This document shows positions 34,670 through 43,826 of a stretch of DNA of 64,000 nucleotides, one piece after another. Below the pieces are notes generated by a model that saw nothing but the letters and a program-made list of their open reading frames with translations, had not been told where the DNA came from and did no database searches. The position numbers and the translations under genes are program-made. Source of the stretch: Ideonella sp. (GTDB lineage Bacteria > Pseudomonadota > Gammaproteobacteria > Burkholderiales > Burkholderiaceae_C); contig JABTUY010000003.1 of assembly GCA_015075165.1 (NCBI GenBank), positions 606,526 through 670,525 of the forward strand. The letters run 5' to 3'. Positions within the stretch are counted from its first letter, which is position 1; each line of letters opens with the position of its first letter.

Positions 34670-35206
34670 GACGCCGTTGATGCCCGCCGCCTTGTGGAAG
34701 TAGCGCACGCAGTCGAGCAGCGTCAGCTCGATGCCAGCCACGTTGGCGAAGCCGGCGTCGCTCTTCATCTGTCCGACCAACGCCGGCTGATTGACCTGGT
34801 TGAAGATCGTCGGCGCCTGATACAGAAACTGCAGTCGATGGCGGCCGAGGTCGAAGTCGCGCAACTGCCTCGGGACGACGACCTGGAAGACCATGCTGGC
34901 CTGGTGCGAGGCGCCGTGGAATGCCGCCGCGCGCAGCAGCGAAATGCGGTAGTCGATTCCCTGATGCTTCATCAGCGGGTCGATCCACTTCACCGGTTCC
35001 GGCGCACCGGCGACCTGATCTTCTGGGCGCAGGATGAGATAGAAACCGTGCCTGGGGTTCGCCAGGCGGCGCTTATTGACCGAGCGGGTGATCGCCGCCG
35101 CGAGCGCCGAGGGCTTCAGCCCGAGCGCCGCAACGGCCTCATCCCGGGAGAAGTAGGCTCGGCCGCGGGCGAGCAGATCGTCGAGGTAGGACGCAAAGGA
35201 AGCCAT
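34482..35206 (-). pseudogene. AbiEi antitoxin, N-terminal fragment (copy 2)
   Basis: About 241 codons of AbiEi from its ATG. The N-terminal winged helix is present (YLDDLLARGRAYFSRDEAVA; LANPRHGFYLILRPEDQ), then the AbiEi middle (YRISLLRAAAFHGASHQASM; FQVVVPRQLRDFDLGRHRL) up to ARTALPLDPA. The frame then runs into IS21 sequence for about 70 more codons. The missing C-terminus is about 30 residues by comparison with copy 1. The product could still bind the operator upstream, but antitoxin activity is doubtful. Confidence 0.88.
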
Positions 35207-35251
35207 GCCAAAACATACGCAAAACTCGATGAATGATCAAGAGTTTCGTAT
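35207..35251 (-). promoter_or_regulatory. Candidate abiE promoter and AbiEi operator
   Basis: Inverted repeat arms ATACGCAAAACTC (35215-35227) and GAGTTTCGTAT (35241-35251) flank the region just before the abiEi ATG. AbiEi proteins repress their operon through paired inverted repeats at this place. On the minus strand TTGATC and TATGTT, 17 bases apart, lie between and across the arms, so binding would block the promoter. The predicted start of transcription is very close to the ATG. Confidence 0.55.
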
Positions 35252-35261
35252 ATGAATTGGG

Positions 35262-36848
35262 TCATTCCCACTCGATCGTCGCCGGCGGCTTGCTCGAAAC
35301 GTCGTAGGTCACGCGGTTGATGCCGCGCACCTCGTTGATGATGCGGTTGGACACGCGCTTGAGCAGCGCGTATGGCAGCTCGGCCCAGTCGGCGGTCATG
35401 AAATCGGTGGTCTGCACCGCGCGCAGCGCCACCACGTGCTCGTAGGTGCGGCCGTCGCCCATCACGCCGACGCTCTTCACCGGCAGGAACACCGCAAACG
35501 CCTGGCTCGTCAGCTCGTACCAGGTCTTGCCGCTGGCCTCGTCCACGGTATTGCGCAGTTCTTCTATAAAGATGTGGTCGGCGCGGCGCAGCCAGTCGGC
35601 GTACTCGCGCTTGACCTCGCCGAGGATGCGCACGCCGAGCCCCGGGCCCGGGAACGGATGGCGGTACACCATGTCGTGCGGCAGGCCGAGCGCCACGCCG
35701 AGCTCGCGCACCTCGTCCTTGAACAGGTCGCGCAGCGGCTCGAGCAGCTTCAGCCCCAGCGTCGCGGGCAGGCCGCCCACGTTGTGGTGGCTCTTGATGG
35801 TGGTGGCCTTCTTCGTCTTGGCGCCGCCGGATTCGATCACGTCGGGGTAGATCGTCCCCTGGGCAAGCCAGCGCGCCTTCGACAGCTTGCCCGCCTCGCG
35901 CTGGAAGACCTCGACGAACTCGCGGCCGATGATCTTGCGCTTGGCCTCGGGGTCGGCGACACCTGCCAGCCGGCCGAGGAACTGCTCGGCGGCGTCGACG
36001 TGCACGACCTTCGCGTGCAGCCGCCCGGCGAACATCTCCATCACCATCGCCGCCTCGTTGAGCCGCAGCAACCCGTGGTCGACGAACACGCAGGTCAGCT
36101 GCTCGCCGATCGCGCGGTGGATCAGCGCCGCGGCCACGCTCGAATCGACGCCGCCCGACAGGCCGAGGATCACCTCTTCGCCGCCCACCTGCTCGCGGAT
36201 GCGTGCCACCGCCTCGTCGACGTGGTCGCGCATGATCCAGTCGGGCCGCGCGCCGCAGATGCCGTGCACGAAGCGCTCGAGCATCGCGCGGCCCTGCACG
36301 GTGTGCGTGACTTCCGGGTGGAACTGCACGCCGTAGTAGCGGCGCTGCTCGTCGGCGATGCCGGCGATCGGGCAACTCGGCGTGCTGGCCATCAGCGTGA
36401 AGCCCGGCGGCAGCTGCGTCACCTTGTCGCCGTGGCTCATCCACACCTTCAGCATGCCGTGGCCCTCGGGCGTGCGGAAGTCCTCGATGCCGTCGAGCAG
36501 CCGGGTGTGGCCGCGCGCGCGCACCTCGGCATAGCCGAACTCGCGCTGGCTGCTGGCCTCGACCTGGCCGCCGAGCTGCACCGTCATCGCGAACATGCCG
36601 TAGCAGATGCCGAGCACCGGCACGCTCTGCTGCCACACCGCTGCGGGCGCGCGCAGGTCCTGCGCCTCGTAGGTGCTGGCGTGGCTGCCCGACAGGATGA
36701 TGCCCTTCGGCGCGAACTCGCGGATGAACGCGTCACTCACGTCGTTGGGATGGATCTCGCAGTACACGTGCGCCTCGCGCACGCGGCGCGCGATCAGCTG
36801 GGTCACCTGCGAGCCGAAGTCGAGGATCAGGATCTTGTCGTGCGGCAT
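35262..36848 (-). CDS. guaA: GMP synthase (glutamine-hydrolysing)
   Basis: 528 residues: converts XMP to GMP with glutamine and ATP, the last step of guanine nucleotide synthesis. The class I amidotransferase domain has the catalytic Cys in GICYGM and His/Glu in [11 protein letters not shown]. The ATP-pyrophosphatase domain has the P-loop [13 protein letters not shown], and the C-terminal dimerisation domain ends in TIEWE. One oddity is [11 protein letters not shown], where the family usually has GMQ after the nucleophile motif. It is the last gene of guaB-MFS-guaA, and its 3' end borders the accessory block. Confidence 0.97.
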   Translation of the reverse strand: MPHDKILILDFGSQVTQLIARRVREAHVYCEIHPNDVSDAFIREFAPKGIILSGSHASTYEAQDLRAPAAVWQQSVPVLGICYGMFAMTVQLGGQVEASSQREFGYAEVRARGHTRLLDGIEDFRTPEGHGMLKVWMSHGDKVTQLPPGFTLMASTPSCPIAGIADEQRRYYGVQFHPEVTHTVQGRAMLERFVHGICGARPDWIMRDHVDEAVARIREQVGGEEVILGLSGGVDSSVAAALIHRAIGEQLTCVFVDHGLLRLNEAAMVMEMFAGRLHAKVVHVDAAEQFLGRLAGVADPEAKRKIIGREFVEVFQREAGKLSKARWLAQGTIYPDVIESGGAKTKKATTIKSHHNVGGLPATLGLKLLEPLRDLFKDEVRELGVALGLPHDMVYRHPFPGPGLGVRILGEVKREYADWLRRADHIFIEELRNTVDEASGKTWYELTSQAFAVFLPVKSVGVMGDGRTYEHVVALRAVQTTDFMTADWAELPYALLKRVSNRIINEVRGINRVTYDVSSKPPATIEWE

Positions 36849-36861
36849 GTCGAAATCGGCG

Positions 36862-38157
36862 TCACGCCGGTTGCGCGCGCAGGAGCGGGTGCGAGCGGAA
36901 GAAGCGCCACGCGATCAGCGCCGCGGCGGCCTGCAGCGCCGCGCAGACGAAGAACGGCAGGCCGATCAGCCAGTCGCCCGGCGGCCGGTCGGCCACCCAG
37001 CGCAGCAGCTCGAGCGCGACCACCGGCGCGAACACCGCCATCAGGCTGCTCAGCGACGTCACCGCCCCCATCGTCTGGCCCTGGCGCGTGGCATCGGCTG
37101 CATTCGACACGATGCTCTGCATCGCCGCCTGCGCCGCACCGCCGACCAGGCCGAGCACGATCACCGCGTAGATCATCCAGCCCTGCGTGGCCAGCCCGAA
37201 GCCGAGATACGAGCACGCTGCTACCGACAGGCCCAGCACCGCGAGCTGCTGCGGCGTGAAGCGCGCCAGCAGCGGCTTGAGCAGCACGCCCTGGCTGAAC
37301 GCCGACACCACGCCCACCGCGAACAGCGACCAGCCCACCTGCCCCGGCCCCCAGCCGAACTTGAACTTGGTGTACAGCACCCAGCTCATGTGCAGCATGA
37401 ACTGCGCCAGGCTGGCCAGGCCGATCACCCACACCAGCGCGCCCACGCCCTTGAGCGCCGCCAGGCCCTTGAGCGCCGCCACCGGGTTGGCACGCCGCCA
37501 GTCGAACGCGCGGCGGCGCTCGCGCGGCAGCGACTCGGGCAGCACGAAGAAGCCGTAGCACCAGTTGAGCAGCGCCATCGAGCCGGCCACCACGAACGGC
37601 AGCCGCACGTCGACGTCGCCAAGGATGCCGCCAATCACCGGCCCGAGGATGAAGCCGACACCGAACATCGCGCCCATCAGACCGAAGCGGCGTGCGCGCT
37701 GCTCGGGCGGGCTGATGTCGGCCACGTAGGCGTTGGCGATCGAGATGTTGCTCTGCATCGCGCCGGAGAACAGCCGCACCGCCACCAGCATCCACAGCGC
37801 GGTGGCCGCCGCGGTGACGAAGAAGCTGATCGCCAGCCCGCAGAATCCCAGTAGCAGCACCGGGCGCCGGCCGTAGCGATCGGACAGCGCGCCGAGGATC
37901 GGCGAACTGATGAAGTTGGCCACGCCGAACGCCAGCGTGACCGCGAGAAACGCGAGCGCCTGCTCGTCGTTGCTGTGCGTGAACTGCCCGACGAGGTGCG
38001 GCAGCACCGGCACCATCAGGCCGATGCTGATCATGTCGATCAGCACCGCGACCATGATGAACGGCATCGCGGCCCGGCGCGTCTCCTTCGCGGGCGAGCC
38101 GGCGGCGGCGATCGGGGCCCCGGGTGCGGTGGCGGGGTCGGGTTGCGGATCAGCCAA
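36862..38157 (-). CDS. MFS transporter of the TetA/TCR type in the gua operon
   Basis: 431 residues with twelve hydrophobic segments. The first helix starts at [20 protein letters not shown], and loop 2-3 has [13 protein letters not shown] (motif A, as in tetracycline/H+ antiporters). The TTG at 38157, three bases after the guaB stop, gives a 30-residue tail before helix 1; an ATG at 38067 would remove the tail. It lies between guaB and guaA with gaps of 3 and 13 bases, so it is co-transcribed with them. A purine-related substrate is a guess from position. Confidence 0.85.
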   Translation of the reverse strand: MADPQPDPATAPGAPIAAAGSPAKETRRAAMPFIMVAVLIDMISIGLMVPVLPHLVGQFTHSNDEQALAFLAVTLAFGVANFISSPILGALSDRYGRRPVLLLGFCGLAISFFVTAAATALWMLVAVRLFSGAMQSNISIANAYVADISPPEQRARRFGLMGAMFGVGFILGPVIGGILGDVDVRLPFVVAGSMALLNWCYGFFVLPESLPRERRRAFDWRRANPVAALKGLAALKGVGALVWVIGLASLAQFMLHMSWVLYTKFKFGWGPGQVGWSLFAVGVVSAFSQGVLLKPLLARFTPQQLAVLGLSVAACSYLGFGLATQGWMIYAVIVLGLVGGAAQAAMQSIVSNAADATRQGQTMGAVTSLSSLMAVFAPVVALELLRWVADRPPGDWLIGLPFFVCAALQAAAALIAWRFFRSHPLLRAQPA

Positions 38158-38160
38158 GCG

Positions 38161-39630
<1,470 letters not shown>

Positions 39631-39730
39631 GGGAAAGGCTCCGGTCGCGTCAACGGCAGCGCCGTTGCGTCGAAGGCTCCTTCGCGGCAGCGAAGTGGAG
39701 GTGCGAAGCGCCGGCCGAAGACAAAAGTGG

Positions 39731-39736
39731 ATTATA
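39731..39736 (-). promoter_or_regulatory. -10 box of the guaB promoter
   Basis: A perfect TATAAT on the minus strand, 100 bases upstream of the guaB ATG. The best -35 candidate (CAATAC, 17 bases upstream) is weak, so an activator or an extended -10 may matter. The divergent DUF4124 gene starts 155 bases away; the rest of the 39.63-39.89 kb interval shows no gene. Confidence 0.6.
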
Positions 39737-39891
39737 CGAATCGCCCTTGTGCCGTATTGCCCACGCCGCACTGCCAAACCCGCGTCGGCACAGCACTTCT
39801 CGTGTGGCCACCGCTACACTGCGGCGCATGCCGGCCCCGCGAGGGACCGGGGTTCGCCGGGCCCCATAGAGGCCGCGGCTCGGAGTGCACG

Positions 39892-40398
39892 ATGCGTTTG
39901 CGCGCTTTCGTCGGTGTCGGGTTGGCGTTGCTGCTGGTCGCAGGGCCGGCGGCCGCGCAATGGAAATGGAAGGATGCGCGCGGCCAGGTGGTCGTCAGCG
40001 ATCTGCCGCCGCCGCGCGACATCCCGGAAAGCCACATCCTGCAGCGGCCTGAGTTGATCGCGCGCCGCCCTGCCCAGCAGGCGGCGGCGGCATCGGCCGC
40101 GGCATCGGCGCCAGCGGCGGCGCCGGTGGTGGCCAAGGCCAAGGTCGACCCCGAGCTCGAGGCGCGCCGCAAGAAGGCCGAGCAGGACGAGAAGGACAAG
40201 GCCAAGGCCGAAGAGCAGAAGCTCGCGGCGCAGCGCGCCGACAACTGCCGCCGTGCGCGCTCGCACATGGCCACGCTCGATTCGGGCATCCGCCTGTCAC
40301 GCACCAACGACAAGGGCGAGCGCGAGGTGCTCGACGACAAGCAGCGCGCCGAAGAGGTCGCGCGCACGCGCGCCGTCATCGCGTCGGACTGCCGCTGA
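39892..40398 (+). CDS. DUF4124-domain periplasmic protein
   Basis: 168 residues. A signal peptide (about residues 1-22, cut after AGPAAAQ) is followed by the DUF4124 motif [18 protein letters not shown]. An Ala-rich linker and a charged helical segment rich in Lys/Glu ([17 protein letters not shown]) follow, likely a coiled coil. DUF4124 proteins are exported and of unknown function, often related to cell-envelope work. The last 23 bases overlap the convergent rnfH gene. Confidence 0.85.
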   Translation: MRLRAFVGVGLALLLVAGPAAAQWKWKDARGQVVVSDLPPPRDIPESHILQRPELIARRPAQQAAAASAAASAPAAAPVVAKAKVDPELEARRKKAEQDEKDKAKAEEQKLAAQRADNCRRARSHMATLDSGIRLSRTNDKGEREVLDDKQRAEEVARTRAVIASDCR

Positions 40399-40699
40399 CC
40401 TTGCGCCGCACGCCGTCGCGCCGGTAGCGCTGGCGCCGCGCCTCCTTCGGGTCCACCCGCAACGGCCGCGTCAGCTCGACGCGATCGCCATCGCGCAGGC
40501 GCGCATCGAGCGCGACGGCGCGGCTCCACACCGACGGCGCCAGCGCATCGACCAGAGCGCCATCGACGCCGTCGAGCACGCCGCTGGCGCGCAGCGCGTC
40601 GGCCACCGTCGCGCCCGCCGGCAGCCGCAGCGTCGCACAGCGCACGCAGTGCGGCGCCAGCGCAACCACCACCTCGATCGCCAGCTCAGCGCTCGCCAT
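40376..40699 (-). CDS. rnfH: RnfH-family ubiquitin-like protein
   Basis: 107 residues with a beta-grasp pattern: [35 protein letters not shown], then LRDGDRVELTRPLRVDPKEA and RRQR, the RnfH signature. RnfH is commonly encoded beside ratA in beta- and gammaproteobacteria; its role is unclear in spite of the name. It overlaps ratA by 14 bases and is read after it. Confidence 0.9.
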   Translation of the reverse strand: MASAELAIEVVVALAPHCVRCATLRLPAGATVADALRASGVLDGVDGALVDALAPSVWSRAVALDARLRDGDRVELTRPLRVDPKEARRQRYRRDGVRRKVSGSPTR

Positions 40700-41150
40700 A
40701 CACCGCCTGCGCGCGCTGCACGAAGCGATCGACCAGCGTGTTGGCCACCTTGCCGAACGCCGGGCTCAGCACCGCCTCGAGCGGCTTGCTGGCAAAGGCG
40801 TAGTCGAGCGCGAACTCGATGCGGCACGCGCCGGGGTCGCCCGCGCCTTGCGCGCCGGCGCCTCCGATCGGCGAGAAATCCCACCGCCCTTCGAGCAGCG
40901 AGAACGGGCCGTCGACGAGGTGCAGGTGCACCGAGCGTTCGGGCACGTGGTGGTTGCGCGTGGTGAACGCGTGATGCACGCCGGCAAAGGCCAGGTGCAG
41001 CCGCGCGGTCATCTCATCGGGCGCAGACGCCAGCACCTCGGCGCGCTCGCACCACGGCAGGAACTGCGGGTAGCGCTCGACGGCCACCACCAGGTCGTAC
41101 ATCTCGCGCGGCGAGTACCACAGCAAGACCGACTTGTGCACGCGCTTCAT
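40686..41150 (-). CDS. ratA: RatA/Coq10-family START-domain protein
   Basis: 154 residues: [45 protein letters not shown] and [20 protein letters not shown]. This is the SRPBCC fold of the RatA/Coq10 family. The E. coli member was described as an inhibitor of 70S ribosome assembly, while Coq10 binds ubiquinone; which applies here is unknown. It is divergent from smpB, the conserved arrangement in proteobacteria. Confidence 0.92.
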   Translation of the reverse strand: MKRVHKSVLLWYSPREMYDLVVAVERYPQFLPWCERAEVLASAPDEMTARLHLAFAGVHHAFTTRNHHVPERSVHLHLVDGPFSLLEGRWDFSPIGGAGAQGAGDPGACRIEFALDYAFASKPLEAVLSPAFGKVANTLVDRFVQRAQAVYGER

Positions 41151-41155
41151 ACAAT
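41150..41155 (+). promoter_or_regulatory. Candidate -10 box of smpB
   Basis: TACAAT, 31 bases upstream of the smpB ATG, in the 35-base divergent gap and the first codon of ratA. No good -35 box is visible at 16-18 bases. Confidence 0.35.
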
Positions 41156-41185
41156 CGCGCGATTCTAGAGAGCCGCAGCACCCGC

Positions 41186-41656
41186 ATGTCAGCCCCGATC
41201 GCCGAGAACCGGCGCGCCCGTCACGACTACCTGATCGAGGAGCGCTTCGAGGCCGGCATGGTGCTCGAAGGCTGGGAGATCAAGGCCATCCGCGCCGGCC
41301 AGGTGCAACTCACCGACGGCTACGTGCTGGTGCGCGACGGCGAGCTCTACCTGATCGGCTGCCGCATCAACGCGCTGCGCTCGGCATCGACCCACGTGCA
41401 CCCCGAGGCCGACCGCACGAAGAAGCTGCTGATGCACAAGGACGAGATCCGCCGCCTCATCGGCAAGGTGGAGCAGCGCGGCTACACGCTGGTGCCGCTG
41501 AAGCTGCACTACAAGGGCGGCCGCGTGAAGGCCGAGATCGCGCTGGCCAAGGGCAAGGCGCTGCACGACAAGCGCGAGACCGAGAAGAAGCGCGACTGGG
41601 AGCGCGAGAAGGGGCGGCTGATGAGACACAAGGTCTCGTCGCCGGCGAAAGACTGA
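41186..41656 (+). CDS. smpB: SsrA-binding protein SmpB
   Basis: 156 residues: [40 protein letters not shown], and the basic C-terminal tail [21 protein letters not shown], all typical. It binds tmRNA and delivers it to stalled ribosomes for trans-translation. The stop codon is part of a palindrome shared with the convergent aminotransferase gene. The tmRNA gene itself is not in the window. Confidence 0.97.
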   Translation: MSAPIAENRRARHDYLIEERFEAGMVLEGWEIKAIRAGQVQLTDGYVLVRDGELYLIGCRINALRSASTHVHPEADRTKKLLMHKDEIRRLIGKVEQRGYTLVPLKLHYKGGRVKAEIALAKGKALHDKRETEKKRDWEREKGRLMRHKVSSPAKD

Positions 41657-41672
41657 GCGGCTCAGCCGCTCA
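41654..41672. terminator. Bidirectional hairpin between smpB and the aminotransferase gene
   Basis: A perfect inverted repeat TGAGCGGC-TCA-GCCGCTCA lies between the two convergent genes and includes the smpB stop codon. It has no T-run, so it is a weak intrinsic terminator at best. Confidence 0.5.
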
Positions 41673-41678
41673 CGGACC

Positions 41679-42872
41679 TCAGCGCTCGGCCAGCGCCCGC
41701 ACCGCGCGCGGCACGCCCTCGCCGACCGGCACCCCCATCGAGCGCAGCGCGGCCTCCGTGCCCGCGAGCGCGCCGAGGATCATCGCCGGGTTGCTGTCGC
41801 CCAGGTGCCCGATGCGAAACGCGCGCCCGTTCAGCGGGCCGAGCCCGCCGGCCAGCGCCACCTGGAACTGCTCGCGCGCGACGTGGCGCAGCGCGTCGAC
41901 CTCGAACGCGCCCGGCTTGACGGCGATCGTCGTCACGGCCACCGAGCGGCTTGCGGGTTCGCGCGCGAAAAAATCGAGCACGCCGCCTTCGCGCCAGCCT
42001 TGCACCGCGGCCTGCACCGCAGCGGCCAGCCGCGCGTGGCGCGCCCACACCGCGTCGAGCCCTTCGTCGGCGATCAGGCCCAGCGCGGCTTCGAGGCCGA
42101 ACAGCAGGTTCTGCGGCGGCGTGCCGCAGAACTTGCGGTACGGCATCGCGTCGCGGCGACGCACCCAGTCCCAGTAGAAGCGCGGCGCCGTGCAGCGCTC
42201 GGCGGCGGCCAGCGCCTTCGCGTTGACCGCGACGAAGCCGACGCCGGGCGGGCACATCAGGCCCTTCTGCGACGCGCCGACCGCGACGTCGACGCCGCCC
42301 GCATCCATCGCGAACGGCGCGGCGCCGAGCGAGGCCACCACGTCGACGACGAACAGCGCCGGATGGCGCGCAGCGTCGAGCGCGCGGCGCAACGCGGCGA
42401 CGTCGCTGGTCACACCGCTGGCGGTGTCGGTGTGCACCACGAACACCGCCTGGATCTCGTGCGCGCGGTCGTCGCGCAGCGCCTGCTCGACCGCCTGCGC
42501 GTCGATCGGCCAGCCCTCGCGCCACGGCGTGCGCACCACGCGGCAGCCGAGCGCCTCGGCCTGCAGCGCCCACGACTCCGAGAAGTGCCCGGTGCCGGGC
42601 ACCAGCACGGCCTGCCCCGGCGCCGCCAGGTTCTGGATCACCGCCTCCCACACGCCGTGGCCGTTCGAGGCGTACATGAACACGTCGGCAGCATCGCTCT
42701 GCAGCAGCCCGCGCAGGCCGCGCTCGCAGGCGGCGATGTTCGCGCCGACGCGTGGGTCGCCCAGGTCCATCGGCTGCACGCTCATCGCGTGCAGCACGGC
42801 ATCGGGCAGTGGCGTGGGGCCCGGTGAATGGAGGAAGCGGCGGCCGGGAATGCGCGGTTCGGAGGTGCTCAT
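41679..42872 (-). CDS. Class V (serine/alanine-glyoxylate type) aminotransferase
   Basis: 397 residues, PLP-dependent. FLHSPGPTPLPDAVLHAMSV opens the protein, the Asp of VVDVVASLGAAPFAMDAGGVD contacts the PLP ring, and the Schiff-base Lys is in GASQKGLMCPPG. It resembles serine-glyoxylate, alanine-glyoxylate and (S)-ureidoglycine-glyoxylate aminotransferases. It stands alone on the minus strand, downstream of the repeated terminator-like element at 42.9-43.05 kb. The amino donor cannot be decided. Confidence 0.88.
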   Translation of the reverse strand: MSTSEPRIPGRRFLHSPGPTPLPDAVLHAMSVQPMDLGDPRVGANIAACERGLRGLLQSDAADVFMYASNGHGVWEAVIQNLAAPGQAVLVPGTGHFSESWALQAEALGCRVVRTPWREGWPIDAQAVEQALRDDRAHEIQAVFVVHTDTASGVTSDVAALRRALDAARHPALFVVDVVASLGAAPFAMDAGGVDVAVGASQKGLMCPPGVGFVAVNAKALAAAERCTAPRFYWDWVRRRDAMPYRKFCGTPPQNLLFGLEAALGLIADEGLDAVWARHARLAAAVQAAVQGWREGGVLDFFAREPASRSVAVTTIAVKPGAFEVDALRHVAREQFQVALAGGLGPLNGRAFRIGHLGDSNPAMILGALAGTEAALRSMGVPVGEGVPRAVRALAER

Positions 42873-42905
42873 CGGTGCATGTTAGTGGCGCCGCTCAGCC
42901 GGCGT

Positions 42906-43051
42906 CGGGCCGCCCCAAGCCGGCGGCTCCCCCTCGGGGGGAAGGCGGAGCGAAGCGAGCAAAGGGGGTCAACGGCCCGCGCCGGGCCGCCCCAAGCCGG
43001 CTGATCCCCCTCGGGGGGACGGCGCAGCGAAGCGAGCAAAGGGGGTCAACG
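42906..43051 (-). repeat. Two tandem copies of a 69-base terminator-like intergenic repeat
   Basis: Copies at 42906-42974 and 42983-43051 share CGGGCCGCCCCAAGCCGGC, a CCCCCTCGGGGGG hairpin, GCGAAGCGAGCAAAGGGGG and TCAACG. Each contains a hairpin TCCCCC-TCG-GGGGGA. The second copy includes the stop codon of the crotonase gene, so gene end and repeat are fused. From memory, similar elements occur after many genes in Rubrivivax/Leptothrix-type genomes; they probably end transcription of the crotonase mRNA. Confidence 0.8.
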
Positions 43052-43816
43052 CTTCTCGAGAAAGGCCTGCACGCCGTCGAGCGCGCAGGCGTCCATCATG
43101 TTGCAGGCCATCGTGCGCGCCGCGTCGTCGTAGGCGGCGGCGATGCCGGTTTCGAGCTGGCGGTAGAACAGCGCCTTGCCCATCGCCAGTGCGACGCGCG
43201 GCTTGCCGACGATGCGCGCGACCAGTGCCTCCACTTCTGCGTCGAGCGCGTCGGCGTCGACCACGCGGTTGACGAGGCCGCGCGCCAGCGCCTGCTCGGC
43301 CGAGATGAACTCGCCGGTGACCAGCATCTCGAACGCCGCCTTGCGCGACACGTTGCGCGACAGCGCGACGCTCGGCGTGCTGCAGAACAGCCCCAGGTTG
43401 ATGCCGCTGACCGCGAAGCGCGCCTCGCGCGCGGCCACCGCGAGGTCGCACATCGCCACCAGCTGGCAGCCGGCGGCGGTGGCCACCCCCTGCACGCGCG
43501 CGATCACCGGCACCGGCAGGCGCTGGATCGTCATCATCATGCGGCCGCACTGCGCGAACAGCCGCTCGTAGTAGTCGAGCGACGGCGCGGCGCGCATCTC
43601 CTTCAGATCGTGGCCGGCGCAGAAAGCCTTGCCGCTGGCGGCGATCACCACCGCGCGCGCACCCTCGTCGGCCGCCACGCGGTCGAGCGCGGCCTGCAGC
43701 GCGTCGAGCATCGCCTCGGACAGCGCATTGAACGCTTGCGGCCGATCGAGCGTCAGCGTGGTCACGCCACGCGCGTCGCGTTCGACGCGCAGCGGGGAAT
43801 CGACAACCGCATTCAT
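43046..43816 (-). CDS. Enoyl-CoA hydratase-related protein
   Basis: 256 residues of the crotonase family, closest in pattern to the ECHDC3-like group. Oxyanion-hole segments are SGKAFCAGHDLKEM and VQGVATAAGCQLVAMCDLAV; the later FAVSGINLGLFCSTPSVALS is typical of this subgroup. The ATG at 43816 is placed by GAGGAG six bases upstream; a TTG two codons earlier is less likely. It follows the acyl-CoA ligase by 10 bases, so both act in one pathway. Its stop codon lies inside the tandem terminator repeat. Confidence 0.9.
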   Translation of the reverse strand: MNAVVDSPLRVERDARGVTTLTLDRPQAFNALSEAMLDALQAALDRVAADEGARAVVIAASGKAFCAGHDLKEMRAAPSLDYYERLFAQCGRMMMTIQRLPVPVIARVQGVATAAGCQLVAMCDLAVAAREARFAVSGINLGLFCSTPSVALSRNVSRKAAFEMLVTGEFISAEQALARGLVNRVVDADALDAEVEALVARIVGKPRVALAMGKALFYRQLETGIAAAYDDAARTMACNMMDACALDGVQAFLEKR

Positions 43817-43826
43817 CGGCAACTCC

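Noticed and set aside
20283..35262. Flanking direct repeat (att pair) with the guaA 3' end
   Set aside because: I looked for the last bases of guaA (GAGTGGGAATGA) near the left edge and found no copy, so no att sites are claimed.
42906..43051. CRISPR-like array
   Set aside because: Only two long copies with an 8-base gap and hairpins; no short regular repeats with spacers and no cas genes anywhere in the window.
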